Positions 62,116 through 64,000 of a stretch of 64,000 nt of DNA are shown here, one piece after another; position 1 is the stretch's first letter, and each line of letters starts with the position of its first letter. This DNA is from Antitrichia curtipendula (lineage: Eukaryota > Streptophyta > Bryopsida > Hypnales > Leucodontaceae): assembly GCA_951230915.1 (NCBI GenBank), contig OX579641.1:2976001-3040000 (forward strand). The letters are read 5' to 3'. The notes beneath the pieces were generated by a model, which ran no database searches, had not been told where the DNA came from, and worked only from the letters and a program-made list of their open reading frames with translations. Made by a program: the position numbers and the translations under genes.

Positions 62116-64000
62116 ACCCTAAATTTCTTTTGCCATTTTGAGCCCTCGAAAGTAAAAAACTGATCTTTTTTGTGTCAAGATTTTTCAATGAATTTTTTAA
62201 ACTATTGCAATTGTAATCATGCGGTTTCCATTTCAACTTCTAGTAGAACACATGCAAAAAAACTCAAACTCAAATTCCTTTCCATTTGCAAAATCTACAG
62301 ACTCAAAACAGAAAGTTTTTTTTCATTGAATGCCCATGGAGGTACTTCAACTTCAAAATTTGATGGGAATTAGATGATGTTGAATTTAGTTTGCATCTTA
62401 TAATATAATGTACTTGAGGGATGCAATAAATGATAGAAAGATAACTATAGGTGCAATCAAACGTAAGGTACCAAAAAAACATTTGGGCTAAAAATTATAA
62501 AGTGATTGATTATACTATAGTGTACACAAAAGATCATTGGGTGTTTTCTAAATACTATAGGGTGCGGTGTCATGATGTAGGCCATCTACTAGTTAAAAGA
62601 GGCATCTATGTTTGTTTAAAAGAAGTGTTAGTGTCAAGCTTTGTTGTGTTAGGAGCTTGTTGTTAGTTCCCTTGGTCATGCTAACCACCAATTGATAATT
62701 GGTTGGTTAGTGTTTGGTATTTAGGCTAATGAGATTAGGATTAGGACTAGCTGCCTTTAAGATTTGGTGGCTACTTGAGGCAAGAACTAGTCCCTTGCTT
62801 TCTCTCTTGTTTCTTAGTGTGTTGGAAGGTCTGAAGGTGTGGTAGGTGTGGGAGGTGTGGGAGGCACTTAGGGTGCAAGTTGTGTACTTGTTGTGACTTT
62901 GGTATTGCAATGAGCATTGATTGAAGGAATTTTGTGTTGCATTTGATAAAAGAGTTGGATAATTGCAATTTTTTAGATCTAAGTCTTGGAGTATTGATCT
63001 TCTATGATGCAAAGTTTTAGATCTAGATCTATTGTGGGAAAAAAGATATGAGGCTTTGAAGTGGAGGCGTTTGGATTCTAAGGTGGCTAAGGAGGGTGTA
63101 TTATGGAGCTCTATATTTTATTGAGATCTTTTTCAATGGCAATGAAACTTGAAAGGTATCTTTTTTATCTCATATTATATCTTGTAATAGAATTTTAGCT
63201 TCAATAGACCTACGATTTATGAGTTATGCACCAAAAATGTAACTGGATTGTAAAGGTAGTGAAAGGTTAAGTAGTTAGTAGTAGTATTTAGTCCATATAA
63301 GTTGGACAATATCTTAAAATGAGATGAGATTCGGTATGTGAATACCAAAATAGCTGATCTACAATGTGAAAAAGTTTCAAGTGATTTAAATTTACTGTCC
63401 AAAAGTTATGCCAAGCCAAAGTTGGGTACGGCAATTTCTAGGGTAGCTTGATGAGGGTTAGGAAATCAGTAGTAGTATTTTGTCCATAAAAGTTGTACAG
63501 TATCTTAGAATGAGATGAGATTAGGTACATAAGTATTGGAATAGCTGATATACAATTTGGAAAAGTTTCAAGTAATTTGGAGCTACTATCCAAAACTTAT
63601 GCTAAACCAGAGTTAGGTATAATTTTTTTTAAGGCATTGTAGTAGTTGTAGGATAGGGATTTGGGGAAGTAGAGAGTTTGAGGGTAGGTTTATTATGATT
63701 TAGTGTATTTATGAGCTTCAAAGATTATACATAAAGCACTTTTACAGCAAAAGCCCCGTGCTATTCCAAATGTAGTAGCAAATCCTTGTGACAACAAAAT
63801 AATGGATTCATTTAGAAAAAAATTAGACTTAGGATATTTCCTTTTATATTAATTTATTGGGACATAATTCTTGATTAGGGTTGACTTATAAGTTGGCATA
63901 TTAGTCAATATGATAAATGTTTAAATGTTGGAGATGTTATTTCACTTGGGGTGATTTTGGCTATTGGATAGAATTGTGTTACATCCACAAAATCGTTAGA
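62116..64000. other. intergenic DNA with a 191-bp tandem duplication
   Basis: No gene seen. About 63277-63625 contains two diverged units with a period near 191 bases; landmarks are GTAGTAGTATTT...GTCCATA and GAGATGAGATT...AAGTTTCAAGT. The region 62650-63210 has leader-like, pyrimidine-rich DNA that might be an old LTR, but no matching second LTR lies in the window. Confidence 0.5.

Noticed and set aside
1..64000. CRISPR arrays, rRNA and tRNA genes
   Set aside because: None seen on reading either strand; the tandem repeats present have no spacer structure.

Overview
The window is plant nuclear DNA: spliced genes with GT-AG introns, a plant-type ELL elongation-factor gene, a Stowaway-like MITE, telo-box promoter motifs, and AT-rich intergenic DNA filled with small inverted-repeat elements. 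The hAT-like and transposase-like proteins remind me of those in seed-free plants (bryophyte, lycophyte or fern). I cannot name the species.

Region 1 (305-10513) is a 10.2-kb element bounded by perfect 23-bp terminal inverted repeats. Its genes have open, in-frame exon structures: a 949-aa DDE-transposase-like protein (+), a 680-aa coiled-coil/RING-like protein (+) and a 411-aa protein of unknown function (-). A 9-bp motif, GTTGGMAAC (M = A or C), occurs in 36 perfect copies inside the element, on both strands and in coding and non-coding DNA. I saw none elsewhere in the window. This is the best candidate for an undescribed system: an autonomous transposon carrying accessory genes and its own dispersed recognition site.

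Region 2 (10514-16731) is AT-rich and gene-free. It holds TTAA-flanked non-autonomous elements and one Stowaway-like MITE. Region 3 (16732-26493, minus strand) is a complete 14-exon ELL gene, reconstructed exon by exon into one 1506-codon frame. Region 4 (26494-39300) has the ELL promoter with telo-boxes, a decayed hAT-like transposase, a hairpin element, a Mutator-like MITE and more TTAA elements.

Region 5 (39300-56200) is built on a triplicated gene for an uncharacterised multipass membrane protein. Copy A (39.8-40.7 kb) is rubble, copy B (45.8-47.2 kb) has one frameshift, and copy C (54.6-55.9 kb) is intact. Their flanks are duplicated too. Between copies A and B lie a frameshifted macro-domain fragment and three more CACAGG-ended hairpin elements with 3-bp target duplications.

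Region 6 (56200-64000) is AT-rich and gene-free, with TTAA elements, diverged dispersed repeats and microsatellites. Overall, one conserved housekeeping gene and one young membrane-protein cluster sit in DNA shaped by at least five kinds of DNA transposon.
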